The notes under the pieces: generated by a model
Told to the model about the DNA's origin: nothing
Seen by the model: only the letters and a program-made list of their open reading frames with translations
Database searches by the model: none
Part shown: piece after piece, positions 63,024 to 64,000 of the stretch
Numbering within the stretch: position 1 is the stretch's first letter
Layout: the number at the start of each line of letters is the position of its first letter
Assembly (NCBI RefSeq): GCF_002295115.1
Contig: NZ_NSFV01000005.1
Span: 372,001-436,000 of the forward strand
Reading direction: 5' to 3'
From: Mesorhizobium sp. WSM4311
Lineage (GTDB): Bacteria; Pseudomonadota; Alphaproteobacteria; Rhizobiales; Rhizobiaceae
Length of the DNA: 64,000 bases
Translations under genes and position numbers: made by a program

Positions 63024-64000
63024 TTACTTCGTCTTACGCGGCTTTTCGGTCCTCGTGCCGGAGCCCCACAAGGCGCGCTGAAATAGGCCGCGTTTGCGGT
63101 TGCGCGGCACGAGGTCGATATCCCCGACCAGTTTCGCGCCGCCCTTACGCCGCTCCAGCGTGATCTTGCGGGTGTGGAACGCTTCCAGTTCGGCGCGATG
63201 CGCCACGCTGACGATGGTCACCTCTGGCAGTTCGCGGATCACCGTTTGCATCATCTGGTCCTGGCTCTTTTCGTCCAGCGCCGACGTCGCCTCGTCCAGC
63301 ACGACGATGTCGGGGCGATGCAGCAAAAGGCGCGCGAAGGCGACACGCTGTTTTTCGCCGCCCGACAGCGTCTGGTCCCAGGGCGCTTCCTCCTTGATCC
63401 GGTCGGCGAGGTAGCCGAGGCCGACCTTGTCGAGGGCGGCCTTGATCTGGTCGAGCTTCCACTTGTTGGGGGCCGCTGGGTAGGCGACCACCCGGCGCAG
63501 TGTGCCCGAAGGGACGTAGGGCCGCTGCGGCAGCATGAACAACCGCTTGTCGGGATGGAAATCGACGCTGCCGCTTCCCCACGGCCACAGACCGGCGAGC
63601 GCCCGCACCAGCGTTGACTTGCCCGAGCCGGATTCGCCTGAAACCAGCACCCGTTCGCCCGATTCGACGGCGACCTCCGTCTCCTTGACCACAGACGTGC
63701 CGTCGTCGAGCGTCACGCAGAGCTCGTTGAGGGAAAGCATCGTATCGCCCTTGGTCTCGCCGTGCTGGATGCGCCCGAGCTCGTCGCTCTGCTCGGCGCG
63801 CTCCAGCCCGTCGAGCGACATCATCAGCGAGGCGATGCGGCGCGCGGAGGCGTTCCAGTCGGCGAGGCGCGGATAATTGTCGACCAGCCAGCCGAAAGCG
63901 CCCTGCACGATGGCGAAGGCGGAGGCCGCCTGCATGACCTGGCCGAGCGACATCGAGCCTTCAAGGAACTTTGGAGCACAGAGCAAGACCGGCACGACGG
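63024..64000 (-). CDS. SbmA/BacA-YddA-type ABC transporter, C-terminal part (cut by window edge)
   Basis: The C-terminal 325 residues of an ABC transporter with a fused membrane domain. The end of an ABC_membrane_2-type domain (GQVMQAASAFAIVQGAFGWL, NYPRLADWNASARRIASL) is followed by an ATPase with Walker A SGESGSGKSTLVRALAG, signature TLSGGEKQRVAFARL and Walker [17 protein letters not shown]. The frame continues past the window end without a stop, so the N-terminus is missing. The family imports B12, peptide antibiotics or very-long-chain acyl substrates; which one cannot be read here. Confidence 0.88.
   Translation of the reverse strand, partial: VVPVLLCAPKFLEGSMSLGQVMQAASAFAIVQGAFGWLVDNYPRLADWNASARRIASLMMSLDGLERAEQSDELGRIQHGETKGDTMLSLNELCVTLDDGTSVVKETEVAVESGERVLVSGESGSGKSTLVRALAGLWPWGSGSVDFHPDKRLFMLPQRPYVPSGTLRRVVAYPAAPNKWKLDQIKAALDKVGLGYLADRIKEEAPWDQTLSGGEKQRVAFARLLLHRPDIVVLDEATSALDEKSQDQMMQTVIRELPEVTIVSVAHRAELEAFHTRKITLERRKGGAKLVGDIDLVPRNRKRGLFQRALWGSGTRTEKPRKTK

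Overview
The window looks like chromosome from a Rhizobiales alphaproteobacterium, most likely Mesorhizobium or a close relative. The grounds are high GC, a PmtA-type phospholipid N-methyltransferase, a dnaK-dnaJ pair with the usual alphaproteobacterial lengths, a GntR regulator next to a malonyl-CoA synthetase as in rhizobial mat loci, and several families of intergenic palindromic repeats typical of rhizobial genomes. The assignment is an inference from gene content; no search was run.

Layout. 1-4770: glucokinase, an MsbA-like ABC exporter, dapB and gpmA, all on +. 4913-12680: a tRNA-Leu(CAG) gene whose 3' end is an attachment site, followed by a 7.7 kb integrated element. The element carries a tyrosine integrase, a PadR/membrane-protein pair, a small serine recombinase flanked by short direct repeats, a ParB-like DNA-binding protein, four unrecognised small genes and a BRO-N protein. 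It ends in a 16 bp copy of the tRNA end, and what is probably the tRNA's original terminator lies just beyond it. 12784-19150: two facing operons that form one system. Cytochrome b561, a PepSY-like protein, an OmpR-type response regulator and a sensor kinase are on +. An exported FMN-binding protein with an SGAT flavinylation site, ApbE and an RnfD/NqrB-ferredoxin reductase fusion are on -. Both operons have a matching tandem CTGWCAG repeat upstream.

19300-26532: a cNMP-domain flavoprotein related to thioredoxin reductase but without its CxxC, a UBP zinc finger, YkvA, two secreted Cys-rich paralogues, a wHTH/TolB/TPR regulator, a DUF1127 protein, a double-CDGSH protein and a cupredoxin. 26709-35637: hydantoinase/oxoprolinase, malate synthase G (bracketed by inverted repeats), a membrane protein with its TetR regulator, ComM and GshB. 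35861-41002: a GT2 glycosyltransferase, GtrA and a large polytopic protein that together look like a polyprenyl-linked sugar transfer unit, then a GGDEF-EAL protein. 41270-44500: a four-gene sugar-acid operon (dehydrogenase, dgoK, dgoA, lactonase) that fits a DeLey-Doudoroff galactose route.

44658-53000: an ATP-grasp protein, a cupin facing a GntR regulator across a palindrome, an FMN reductase/pyrF/DUF1330 operon, pmtA, dnaJ and dnaK. 53421-59250: two large adjacent secreted proteins that share a Cys-containing domain; the second has DUF11-like repeats and a Cys-rich tandem repeat tail. 59439-64000: rpe, a MatR-like GntR regulator, matB, and the truncated end of an SbmA/BacA-like ABC transporter.
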